DNA from: Aneurinibacillus sp. REN35
Lineage (GTDB): Bacteria > Bacillota > Bacilli > Aneurinibacillales > Aneurinibacillaceae
Direction: 5' to 3'
DNA: 64,000 nt
NCBI RefSeq assembly: GCF_041379945.2
Contig: NZ_JBFTXJ020000003.1
Span: forward strand, 248,001 to 312,000
The notes under the pieces: generated by a model
What the model was told of the DNA's origin: nothing
What the model saw: only the letters and a program-made list of their open reading frames with translations
The model's database searches: none
Shown here: positions 8,407 to 15,736 of the stretch, piece after piece
How positions within the stretch are numbered: the stretch's first letter is position 1
Layout of the letters: each line of letters starts with the position of its first letter
Translations under genes and position numbers: made by a program

Positions 8407-9849
8407 ATGCGCTATAACAATTATATTAACGGACAGTGGAAAACGCCTTCAGGGGAAAATTATAGTACAAATTATAATCCGCACAATCAGGAGGCACTTG
8501 GAGAATTCCCGCTGAGTACTGCTGAAGATGTACAAGAAGCGGTAGCAGCAGCGAAGCAAGCGTTTCCTGCATGGAAGAAGCTTTCATTCCAACAGCGTGC
8601 GGCATATCTTCAGAAAGCGGCTGATATTCTTACATCCAACCTTCAGGAAGTAGGACGTGATTTAACGTTAGAAGAAGGCAAGACGCTTGCGGAAGGGATC
8701 GGAGAGACACAGCGTGCCATCAGCATTCTTGAGTATTACGCAGCGGAAGCGCGTCAGCCTCTAGGTGAAGTAATTCCATCAGCCAATCCAGAGACGTTCC
8801 TGTATACGACACGGGTACCGCTTGGTCCTATCGGTCTGATTACGCCATGGAATTTCCCTATTGCTATTCCTGTCTGGAAGATGGCGCCAGCGCTCATTTA
8901 TGGTAATACAATCGTGATTAAACCGGCAGACATTACGCCAAAATCTGTATATCACGTAATGAAGGCGTTCGATGAAGCAGGCCTGCCAGCGGGTGTCGTA
9001 AACTGCGTATTCGGCAGAGGTTCTGTCGTCGGTGCGGAGATTGTTGAGCACGAAGATATTAAGGCGATTTCATTTACGGGCTCCAACCAGGTTGGCCTGC
9101 AAATCCAGGAACGTGCGACAGCTACAGGTAAGAAGGTTCAATTGGAGATGGGCGGAAAAAATCCGTTGATCGTACTTGCAGATGCGGATGTGGAAAAAGC
9201 GGTCTCCATCGCTATCAACGGTGCCTTTAAATCCACGGGTCAAAAATGTACGGCAACAAGTCGAGTGATTGTAGAGGCTGGAGTGTATGAAGCGTTCCGT
9301 GATCGTCTCGTTGAACGTGTCCAAGCCTTGAAGGTGGGCAATCCGCTTGATGATACTGTATTCATGGGACCGACTGTCTCAAAGTCACAGCGCGATGGCG
9401 TTATGGCTATGATCGAAGCCGGAAAGCAAGAGGCCACTCTACTATGCGGCGGAGAAGCGCCAGCAGATGAGGATCTGCAGAACGGCTTCTACGTACAGCC
9501 TACCGTATTTGAGAATATGGATCGTGATGCTCGCATTGCGCGCGAAGAGATTTTTGGTCCTGTGATTGCCCTCTTTAAAGTGAACAGCTATGAAGAAGCG
9601 ATAGAGATGGCTAACGATACGGAATACGGTTTAAGTTCTGCCATCTGCACGAATAATCTAACAGTGGCACAGCGGTTTGTTGATGATATTGACGCAGGAA
9701 TTGTGCATGTTAACTCCGAGACGGCCGGTGCGGAGCCGCAGGTGCCATTTGGCGGCTGCAAAAACTCCAGCACAGGGTCCCGTGAACAAGGCAAGACAGC
9801 TGTTGAATTCTATACGCAAGTAAAGACCGTGTATATGGATCGTATGTAG
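8407..9849 (+). CDS. gabD: NAD(P)-dependent (glutarate/succinate) semialdehyde dehydrogenase
   Basis: Aldehyde dehydrogenase of 480 residues that oxidises the product of the neighbouring aminotransferase to succinate or glutarate. The cofactor-binding FTGSNQVG motif, the general base in LEMGGKNP (Glu247) and the catalytic cysteine in STGQKCTATSR (Cys281) are all present. A ribosome site (GGGAAGGAGA) lies directly upstream. Together with gabT it completes the two-step GABA or 5-aminovalerate route. Alpha-ketoglutaric semialdehyde dehydrogenase is a possible alternative within the same family, but the aminotransferase neighbour argues for the gab/dav role. Confidence 0.88.
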   Translation: MRYNNYINGQWKTPSGENYSTNYNPHNQEALGEFPLSTAEDVQEAVAAAKQAFPAWKKLSFQQRAAYLQKAADILTSNLQEVGRDLTLEEGKTLAEGIGETQRAISILEYYAAEARQPLGEVIPSANPETFLYTTRVPLGPIGLITPWNFPIAIPVWKMAPALIYGNTIVIKPADITPKSVYHVMKAFDEAGLPAGVVNCVFGRGSVVGAEIVEHEDIKAISFTGSNQVGLQIQERATATGKKVQLEMGGKNPLIVLADADVEKAVSIAINGAFKSTGQKCTATSRVIVEAGVYEAFRDRLVERVQALKVGNPLDDTVFMGPTVSKSQRDGVMAMIEAGKQEATLLCGGEAPADEDLQNGFYVQPTVFENMDRDARIAREEIFGPVIALFKVNSYEEAIEMANDTEYGLSSAICTNNLTVAQRFVDDIDAGIVHVNSETAGAEPQVPFGGCKNSSTGSREQGKTAVEFYTQVKTVYMDRM

Positions 9850-9872
9850 TACCGCTAGCGCTTGACAAAAAA

Positions 9873-9925
9873 TTGACAGTGTCAAAAGCGAATAGGTATG
9901 ATCAGGAGAAAGATAATTCTCCTGA
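9873..9925 (+). promoter_or_regulatory. SigA promoter with palindrome at -35 and a leader stem-loop
   Basis: TTGACA (9873-9878), 18 bases, TATGAT (9897-9902). The -35 is part of a perfect 13-base palindrome TTGACAGTGTCAA (9873-9885). The -10 is followed at once by a perfect hairpin TCAGGAGAA-N6-TTCTCCTGA (9902-9925) that would cover the start of the transcript. This suggests repressor control of the small gene downstream. Confidence 0.6.
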
Positions 9926-9943
9926 GAAAGTGGTGTTGTAGAG

Positions 9944-10264
9944 GTGTTCACAGGCAAAACATATTTTATTGCAGGTCATGCTCGTCTTCCGCAAGGAATG
10001 GCGGCGCGCAGCATTTTTGATACGCTAACAATTACGGTAGAAGCAGACGCAAAATATCATGTAATTCTCGAAGCGTCGTGTACGCTTGCAACGGATCATG
10101 GTCGGGATTTTATCGGCCAACTGCTTAGGGGATGCAGCCTGCAGGATGGGATTGATGAGCTAAGCCGACGGATTATGGATTACTATCAAGGCAAAGCCCA
10201 GAATGCTCTTGTGGCTGCTCTCCGTGACCTGCATAATCAATACCTACTGTATCTACAAAAGTAA
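9944..10264 (+). CDS. DUF3870-like small protein
   Basis: Protein of 106 residues, without signal peptide or membrane segment. It opens with KTYFIAGHARLPQGMAARS and contains SCTLATDHGRDFIGQLLRG, a pattern I associate with the DUF3870 family of unknown function; the family name is from memory. It starts at GTG with only a weak AGAGG immediately upstream. It has its own promoter with a palindromic -35 and lies between gabD and a GabP-like permease gene, so it may be an accessory or regulatory component of this catabolic block. No enzymatic motif is evident. Confidence 0.7.
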   Translation: MFTGKTYFIAGHARLPQGMAARSIFDTLTITVEADAKYHVILEASCTLATDHGRDFIGQLLRGCSLQDGIDELSRRIMDYYQGKAQNALVAALRDLHNQYLLYLQK

Positions 10265-10504
10265 TAAAGTAGGTAATTCTAAGCGGAGCGAATGGCGATA
10301 GGCGGGTACTGTCACCATCGCCATCGCAAAGGCTTGGAATGAACAAGGTATCCTATCTGTGAATCATCGACACAATTCTTGCCCTAATACCTTCTGCACA
10401 GAAATTGTACACTCCGATGTCTAAACATTTCGTTTGGTTCTATTTTTCTTACTAAATAATAGAAAAACAAGATGAATGCTCATCTATGTAAAGGGGTAGG
10501 TTAT

Positions 10505-11914
10505 TTGGCTCAACAACAAGACTTGCAGAAAAATCTTAAGACAAGACATGTAACGATGATTTCCATTGGGGGAGTTATAGGTGCCGGCTTATTTGTAGGA
10601 AGCGGTGCCATGATCACTTCGGCTGGTCCGGGAGCTCTCTTATCATATATTATTGGCGGTTTGATGGTCGTTCTCGTCATGCGCATGCTAGGCGAGATGG
10701 CGGTTTTGAATCCTGATAGCGGTTCATTTGCCACCTATGCGAGACAAGCGATCGGTCCTTGGGCCGGCTTTACGATTGGCTGGTTGTATTGGTTTAACTG
10801 GGTCATTATTGTCGCAATTGAAGCTACGTTGGTCGGTGCTTATATTCACGGATGGTTTCCTTCCATTCCCGTGTGGGTCGGCAGCTTAACGCTCACACTT
10901 TTGATGACGATTACAAACATCTACTCCGTCAAATCCTACGGGGAATTCGAATATTGGCTGGCATTCATCAAAGTGGTGGCTATCGTAGCATTTTTGTGCG
11001 TAGGTACGGTGATGGTTTTTGGTGGGCTTCCATGGGTGGAATCACCAGGCTTCTCCAACATTATAGGACATGGCGGATTCTTTCCAAACGGTTATATTCC
11101 CGTGCTTCTAAATGTCGTATTCATCACGTTCTCCCTTGTGGGAAGTGAAGTGGCTGCCATTGCGGCCGGGGAATCAGATAACCCGGAGAAAAATGTTGTT
11201 AAAGCGATTAATAGTGTAGTGTGGCGTATCCTTGTTTTCTTCATCGGCTCCGTTGCCGTTCTGGTAACGATTCTTCCTTGGACGGCTTCGGAATTGCTGA
11301 AGACTCCGTACGCAAGCGTTTTCGATATGGCGGGTCTGCCAGCCGCAGGTGAAATTATGAATATCGTTGTATTCATTTCCCTGCTTTCGGTATTGAACTC
11401 GGGACTATACACAAGTTCGCGTATGCTTTATTCTCTGGCACATAAAGGAGAAGGTCATCGTATTTTCTTACGTGTAAACAGAAAAGGCGTACCGGTTTGG
11501 GCCGTGCTGACAAGCACATGTTTTGCTTATATTTGCGCAATGTTTAAGTTTATCTCTCCGGATAAATTGTTCGTGTTTTTGGCGAGCAGTGCTGGTGGCG
11601 TTACGATGATTGTGTATATCTTTATCGCCATATCACATATACGTCTGCGGAGAAAGTCCGAGCGAGAGAATCCGGGCGCACTAAAGATAAAAATGTGGCT
11701 GTTTCCTTATCTAACGTATGCAACGATTGCCGCTCTGGCGGTGATCTTTATTGCGCAGGCGTTTATTGAGGAGATGCGCCTGCAATTCTACCTCACCTCA
11801 TTGATTACGGTTCTTGTAATTGGCTCATATTTCGTATTTTATCGTAAGAAGCAGGCTCCTTCTTACGAGAGAGGCGAAGAGAAAGAAGAGAAAAGAAAAC
11901 GAAAAATCATGTGA
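10505..11914 (+). CDS. GabP-type amino acid permease
   Basis: Amino acid transporter of the APC/AAT type, about 469 residues with 12 membrane segments. The N-terminus (LKTRHVTMISIGGVIGAGLFVGSG) is the classic signature of the GabP/AnsP/proline permease group. I choose TTG 10505 because AAAGGGG sits eight bases upstream; an in-frame ATG at 10472 has no ribosome site. The cytoplasmic C-terminus is highly charged (EEKEEKRKRK). It lies directly upstream of the csiD transcription unit, consistent with import of GABA, 5-aminovalerate or lysine. Exact specificity cannot be told. The 240 bases before it contain an imperfect GGCGAT/ATCGCC hairpin near 10292 and no clear promoter. Confidence 0.85.
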   Translation: MAQQQDLQKNLKTRHVTMISIGGVIGAGLFVGSGAMITSAGPGALLSYIIGGLMVVLVMRMLGEMAVLNPDSGSFATYARQAIGPWAGFTIGWLYWFNWVIIVAIEATLVGAYIHGWFPSIPVWVGSLTLTLLMTITNIYSVKSYGEFEYWLAFIKVVAIVAFLCVGTVMVFGGLPWVESPGFSNIIGHGGFFPNGYIPVLLNVVFITFSLVGSEVAAIAAGESDNPEKNVVKAINSVVWRILVFFIGSVAVLVTILPWTASELLKTPYASVFDMAGLPAAGEIMNIVVFISLLSVLNSGLYTSSRMLYSLAHKGEGHRIFLRVNRKGVPVWAVLTSTCFAYICAMFKFISPDKLFVFLASSAGGVTMIVYIFIAISHIRLRRKSERENPGALKIKMWLFPYLTYATIAALAVIFIAQAFIEEMRLQFYLTSLITVLVIGSYFVFYRKKQAPSYERGEEKEEKRKRKIM

Positions 11915-11937
11915 TCAAAAAAAATGAATAAATAGTG

Positions 11938-11966
11938 TTGACAGAATCTTACCAAAAGTATATTAT
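11938..11966 (+). promoter_or_regulatory. Strong SigA promoter for the csiD transcript
   Basis: TTGACA (11938-11943), a 17-base spacer and TATTAT (11961-11966). The predicted start near 11973 leaves a 5' leader of about 330 bases before csiD. Confidence 0.8.
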
Positions 11967-11972
11967 ATAAAC

Positions 11973-12201
11973 ATAAGCACAGTAGCAATCGTCAGAACCC
12001 TGCAGAGAAGTTTCCCTTCTCGCATATCGGCCTCTGCGATGCCTGTGAATCTGAAGACGAATGAGCGTCTTATGAACAAGTGATATACTTCAAACTGTCT
12101 AATTTACTTCTCTTCGAGCAATCGAAGCCGTTTCGTAAATAAGAGCCAGTTATACTACCTCTCTATGTACATATGGGAGGAGTATAGCTGGCTTTTTGTT
12201 T
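11973..12201 (+). ncRNA. Structured csiD leader with intrinsic terminator (candidate riboswitch or attenuator)
   Basis: Between promoter and csiD the RNA can form several clean stems: GCAGAG (12002-12007) with CUCUGC (12032-12037), or alternatively GAGAAG (12005-12010) with CUUCUC (12016-12021); AAGACG (12054) with CGUCUU (12066); CUUCGA-GCAA-UCGAAG (12112-12127), a GNRA-capped hairpin; and a strong terminator at 12144-12201 (AGCCAG...CUGGCU plus U-tract). GGCCUCU (12029-12035) could instead pair with AGAGCC (12142-12147) at the foot of the terminator, giving a possible antiterminator. I find no T-box, lysine, glycine, SAM, FMN, M-box or glutamine consensus. A 14-codon reading frame (12039-12083) lies inside but lacks a ribosome site. 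Ligand and mechanism are unknown. Confidence 0.6.
12144..12201 (+). terminator. Intrinsic terminator inside the csiD leader
   Basis: AGCCAG, ATACT and CCTC on the left arm face GGAG, AGTATAG and CTGGCT on the right, followed by TTTTTGTTTT. It sits about 100 bases upstream of csiD, after the promoter, so it must be read through for csiD expression. Confidence 0.85.
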
Positions 12202-12300
12202 TACGCGCGGATCAGCAAACAATCATCCGGCCTTCACCCCGGCCGGGTGGTTCAAATCAATGAGTACAAATAAAGTGGAAGTATGGAGGAGGAACCTATT

Positions 12301-13242
12301 ATGGCTACAGCAACAGAAGCAAGAGTAGAGATGAAATATGTAACAAAGCAGGCTGGTTATGAAATCATGCCGCATCCGCAGCACAAAAGAATGTACCACA
12401 TCCAATTAAACGATCAACTTCTTGAGCAATTCTTTGCAGCTTGCAAAGATGCAAGTGAGCAATCTCTTCAATACACACCATATTCCCGCCAAATCTTGGC
12501 TCATCAATTCAGAGAATTATTCGGCGAATCCTTCATGCAAGATATTCGCAACATCCTGCATGAAAGAGAGACAGGCGGCTTTACGATTGGTGTGCAGGGG
12601 AAAACAGAAGATACTGGGGAATTTGTTAAATTCGGAACAGCGTTGACTCACTTAATCGGTATTCCGAACTTTGATGCGATGACGAACACTTTCTACGCTC
12701 GCTTTACAGTAAAAGATACGGACAGCAGCGATTCATACTTACGTCAGGCATACCGCCTGTTCACACTGCATACAGACGGAACGTTCGTTGATGAGCCGAC
12801 TGACTGGCTGCTTATGATGAAAATGGATGAACAGAATGCAAAAGGGGGAGAATCCCGTCTGTTGCACCTTGACGATTGGGAAGACCTTGAGAAGTTCAGC
12901 AAGCATCCGCTCGCTAGTACAAAAATTACGTACAAAGCACCTGCAAGTAAAAACGTACAGGAAACAGTACAGCGTACAACGTTCTATGAAATTAACAACA
13001 AACCATGCATTTGCTTCATCGATCAATTCGCTTACCCGGAAACAATCGATCAGGCAATCTACTTAAAAGAAATGTCTGAGTCGCTGGAGAACTCTCCGGC
13101 TACACACGCACTGAAGCTTCCGGTTGGTGATCTGGTGATTCTAAACAACACATTCTGGATGCACGGACGTGCAGCGTTCGAGAAACATCCAGAATTGCAT
13201 CGTGAACTGATGCGTCAACGCGGATTTTTCGCTAGCGTGTAA
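12301..13242 (+). CDS. csiD: Glutarate 2-hydroxylase, CsiD/GlaH family
   Basis: Fe(II)/2-oxoglutarate-dependent dioxygenase of 313 residues that converts glutarate to L-2-hydroxyglutarate while turning 2-oxoglutarate into succinate and CO2. The iron ligands are visible as HTD (His157, Asp159) and the distal His288 in FWMHGRAAF, with Arg290 placed to hold the 2-oxoglutarate carboxylate. I choose ATG 12301, ten bases after GGAGGAGG; the upstream in-frame ATG at 12283 lies at the ribosome site itself. The partner lhgO follows after a stem-loop. CsiD is best known from enterobacteria and pseudomonads, where it sits with lhgO and gabDTP, the same set as here. Confidence 0.92.
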   Translation: MATATEARVEMKYVTKQAGYEIMPHPQHKRMYHIQLNDQLLEQFFAACKDASEQSLQYTPYSRQILAHQFRELFGESFMQDIRNILHERETGGFTIGVQGKTEDTGEFVKFGTALTHLIGIPNFDAMTNTFYARFTVKDTDSSDSYLRQAYRLFTLHTDGTFVDEPTDWLLMMKMDEQNAKGGESRLLHLDDWEDLEKFSKHPLASTKITYKAPASKNVQETVQRTTFYEINNKPCICFIDQFAYPETIDQAIYLKEMSESLENSPATHALKLPVGDLVILNNTFWMHGRAAFEKHPELHRELMRQRGFFASV

Positions 13243-13268
13243 ACAAGAAAACGATAGATGGATAATTC

Positions 13269-13296
13269 AGGCAGGCCTCCAATTGAAGGCCTGCCT
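13269..13296 (+). other. Stem-loop between csiD and lhgO
   Basis: Perfect 10-base arms AGGCAGGCCT and AGGCCTGCCT with an 8-base loop. No U-run follows, so partial termination or mRNA protection is more likely than a full stop. Confidence 0.55.
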
Positions 13297-13355
13297 TAGG
13301 TAGCATAGATAATCAATTCGATTCCGAATGTATAACTTATGAGGGGGAAGACAGC

Positions 13356-14588
13356 ATGTATGACTTTGCAATCGTTGGTGGAGGGATCGTAGGACTTTCA
13401 ACAGGAATGGCGCTGACAAAACGGTATCCAGGCGCGAAAATTGTCATGATTGAGAAGGAGAAGGATTGGGCGCATCATCAAACAGGACATAACAGCGGGG
13501 TTATTCACTCCGGTATTTATTATAAACCAGGCAGCTTTAAGGCGCGGTTCGCACGTGAAGGCAACAAAGCGATGGTAGAATTCTGTGAAGAGAACGGGAT
13601 TGCTTATGACGTGTGCGGTAAGGTGATTGTCGCAACCGAACCAGAGGAAGTAGCGCGGATGGAGGATTTATACAAGCGTGGCTTAGAGAACGAGCTGGAT
13701 GTACAAAAAATCGGGGTAGAAGAACTGCGTGAGATTGAGCCGCATGTAAATGGACTGGGCGCCATTCGAGTACCAAGCTGCGGAATTGCAGATTATAAAG
13801 GCGTATCCCGTGCATTTGCCCGTATCATTCATGAGGGGGGCGGCGATATTCGCCTTGGCACGAAAGTAGAGAATATCGGAGAAACGGCAGACGGTGTAAC
13901 CATTGAGACAAATCGCGGCACGATCTCTGCGCGCTTTCTAATTAACTGTGCTGGACTGCAAAGCGACCGTGTAGCTAAGATGACAGGTATGAATACAGGA
14001 ATGAAAATAGTTCCGTTCCGCGGTGAATATTATGAATTGACGCCGGAGAAGCGTCATCTTGTTAAGCACTTGATTTATCCGATGCCAAATCCGGACTTCC
14101 CGTTCCTCGGTGTTCACTTTACTCGGATGATTAATGGTGAGGTGCATGCGGGACCTAATGCGGTACTTGCGTTCAAGCGTGAGGGCTATACGAAGAAAGA
14201 CATCGATATGAAGGATCTGCTCGAAGTGTTAACCTATCCAGGATTCTGGAAGATGGCGATGCCGAATATGAAGGAAGGCATGAAAGAAATGGTGCGCTCC
14301 TTTAGCAAGCAGGCATTTCTTGCCAGTCTCCAGCGCTTAATTCCAGAGTTAACTGAAAAGGATATTGTACCGACCCATGCGGGTGTACGAGCGCAGGCAT
14401 TGATGAATGATGGAAGTATGGTAGATGATTTTGCTATTTTCTCCGGTAAAAGCTCGCTTCATGTGTGCAATGCGCCTTCACCTGCAGCGACTGCTTCCAT
14501 TAAGATTGGGGAAGAAATTGCAAATCGGGTACCAGAGGATATGGTCAGCAAACTAAAGTCTTCAGTTGTCCCGGCTGTTCCAGTGTAA
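13356..14588 (+). CDS. lhgO: L-2-hydroxyglutarate oxidase
   Basis: FAD-dependent oxidoreductase of the DAO family, 410 residues, oxidising L-2-hydroxyglutarate to 2-oxoglutarate and passing electrons to the respiratory chain or oxygen. The dinucleotide fold GGGIVGLS starts at residue 8. HHQTGHNSGVIHSGIYYKPGS, characteristic of LhgO/L2HGDH enzymes, follows near residue 40, and a C-terminal THAGVRAQ region is present. A ribosome site (GAGGGGG) precedes ATG. It completes the CsiD pathway: it removes the product and regenerates the 2-oxoglutarate that CsiD consumes. Confidence 0.93.
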   Translation: MYDFAIVGGGIVGLSTGMALTKRYPGAKIVMIEKEKDWAHHQTGHNSGVIHSGIYYKPGSFKARFAREGNKAMVEFCEENGIAYDVCGKVIVATEPEEVARMEDLYKRGLENELDVQKIGVEELREIEPHVNGLGAIRVPSCGIADYKGVSRAFARIIHEGGGDIRLGTKVENIGETADGVTIETNRGTISARFLINCAGLQSDRVAKMTGMNTGMKIVPFRGEYYELTPEKRHLVKHLIYPMPNPDFPFLGVHFTRMINGEVHAGPNAVLAFKREGYTKKDIDMKDLLEVLTYPGFWKMAMPNMKEGMKEMVRSFSKQAFLASLQRLIPELTEKDIVPTHAGVRAQALMNDGSMVDDFAIFSGKSSLHVCNAPSPAATASIKIGEEIANRVPEDMVSKLKSSVVPAVPV

Positions 14589-14663
14589 GAATAAAACGTT
14601 TTTAATTTATTACCATCTTCTTGTTTCTCCTTTATGCTCAATATCTTGCGGTAAATTGCGCAG

Positions 14664-14697
14664 ATTGTAACAAAAGACACCATACATTTGTTACAAT
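14664..14697 (+). promoter_or_regulatory. Perfect 11-bp inverted repeat upstream of the YitT gene
   Basis: ATTGTAACAAA (14664-14674) and TTTGTTACAAT (14687-14697) are exact complements. The right arm contains TTGTTA, which could serve as a -35 with TATTTA 17 bases on. It may be an operator; it lacks a following T-run on either strand and so is a poor terminator. Confidence 0.45.
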
Positions 14698-14745
14698 AAA
14701 AATAAGATACTATTTAGATACTAGCATTAAAGGAGGAGCAAGTTA

Positions 14746-15630
14746 TTGGAATACGTGCAAGAGTATAAACGAACACATAAAAGACTTACTAAGCTAAAAA
14801 TTTTAAAGCGCGGGCTTTTTATTATGCTTGGCGCGGCCTTGGTAGCAGTTGGGCTGGAGATTTTTTTAGTCCCCAACAATATTATTGATGGGGGAATTGT
14901 AGGCGTTTCCATTATTTTATCTCATTTAACGGGATTGAAACTGGGTATTTTTCTCTTCGTTCTTAACCTTCCTTTTCTTTTGCTTGGCTATAAGCAAATC
15001 GGAAAAACCTTTGCCATCTCTACTCTTTTAGGCGTTACGGTAATGTCCATCGGGACGGCGTTTCTTCACCCTGTACCTGTACTGACAGAAGATCCACTGT
15101 TAGCTGCAGTATTTGGCGGTATTATTCTAGGAATCGGGGTCGGGATGGTCATTCGGTACGGCGGTTCATTGGATGGAACTGAAATCGTTGCCATCGTCTT
15201 TAACAAACGTATCCCTCTTTCTGTTGGCGAGACGGTTATGTTTTTTAACATCTTCATTTTAGGAAGCGCTGGGTTTATCTTTGGTTGGGATCGAGCGATG
15301 TATTCCCTTATGGCTTACTTTATTGCTTTTAAAATGATTGACGTAACCATCCAGGGGCTTGATGAATCGCGTTCTGTCTGGATTATCAGCGAGAAGCATA
15401 GGGAAATTGGTGAAGCGCTGCTTGCCCGTCTTGGTCGCGGCGTTACGTACCTGAATGGAGAAGGAGCGTATACTGGGGAAGATAAAAAAGTTATTTTTTG
15501 TGTTATTACCCGTTTGGAAGAAGCAAAGCTTAAACTTATTATTGAAGATATTGATGAAAAAGCTTTTCTTGCTGTTGGCGCCATCAATAATGTCAAAGGC
15601 GGAAACTTCAAGAAAAGAGACATTCACTAA
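14746..15630 (+). CDS. YitT family membrane protein (DUF2179 C-terminus)
   Basis: Protein of 294 residues with five to six membrane segments in its first 200 residues, including VPNNIIDGGIVGVSIILSHLTGL, the hallmark of the YitT family. A soluble C-terminal domain of about 80 residues (ESRSVWIISEKHREIGEALLARLGRGVTYL) matches DUF2179. It starts at TTG behind a very good ribosome site (AAAGGAGGAGC). Function is not established; DUF2179 is suspected of small-molecule sensing. It has its own upstream dyad and downstream terminator, so it is probably monocistronic. Confidence 0.88.
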   Translation: MEYVQEYKRTHKRLTKLKILKRGLFIMLGAALVAVGLEIFLVPNNIIDGGIVGVSIILSHLTGLKLGIFLFVLNLPFLLLGYKQIGKTFAISTLLGVTVMSIGTAFLHPVPVLTEDPLLAAVFGGIILGIGVGMVIRYGGSLDGTEIVAIVFNKRIPLSVGETVMFFNIFILGSAGFIFGWDRAMYSLMAYFIAFKMIDVTIQGLDESRSVWIISEKHREIGEALLARLGRGVTYLNGEGAYTGEDKKVIFCVITRLEEAKLKLIIEDIDEKAFLAVGAINNVKGGNFKKRDIH

Positions 15631-15637
15631 AAATAGA

Positions 15638-15667
15638 AGGCGGCCCGCTTCCATGGGCTGCCTTTTT
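15638..15667 (+). terminator. Intrinsic terminator after the YitT gene
   Basis: GGCGGCCC-N8-GGGCTGCC followed by TTTTT. Confidence 0.85.
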
Positions 15668-15736
15668 ACGTAGTGTTATAATAAAGCAGATAAAATGTCC
15701 GATAACTATAATAGGAAGATAAAGGAGAGAGTACAC

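Noticed and set aside
9862-9867. First TTGACA upstream of the DUF3870-like gene as the -35
   Set aside because: No acceptable -10 lies 16-18 bases downstream; the second TTGACA at 9873 fits TATGAT.
12039-12083. 14-codon leader peptide in the csiD leader
   Set aside because: It has no ribosome site and no run of regulatory codons, so translation-coupled attenuation is not supported.
11973-12143. Lysine riboswitch or T-box upstream of csiD
   Set aside because: The lysine-box core sequences are absent and there is no TGGNACC T-box motif, although the pathway made both plausible.
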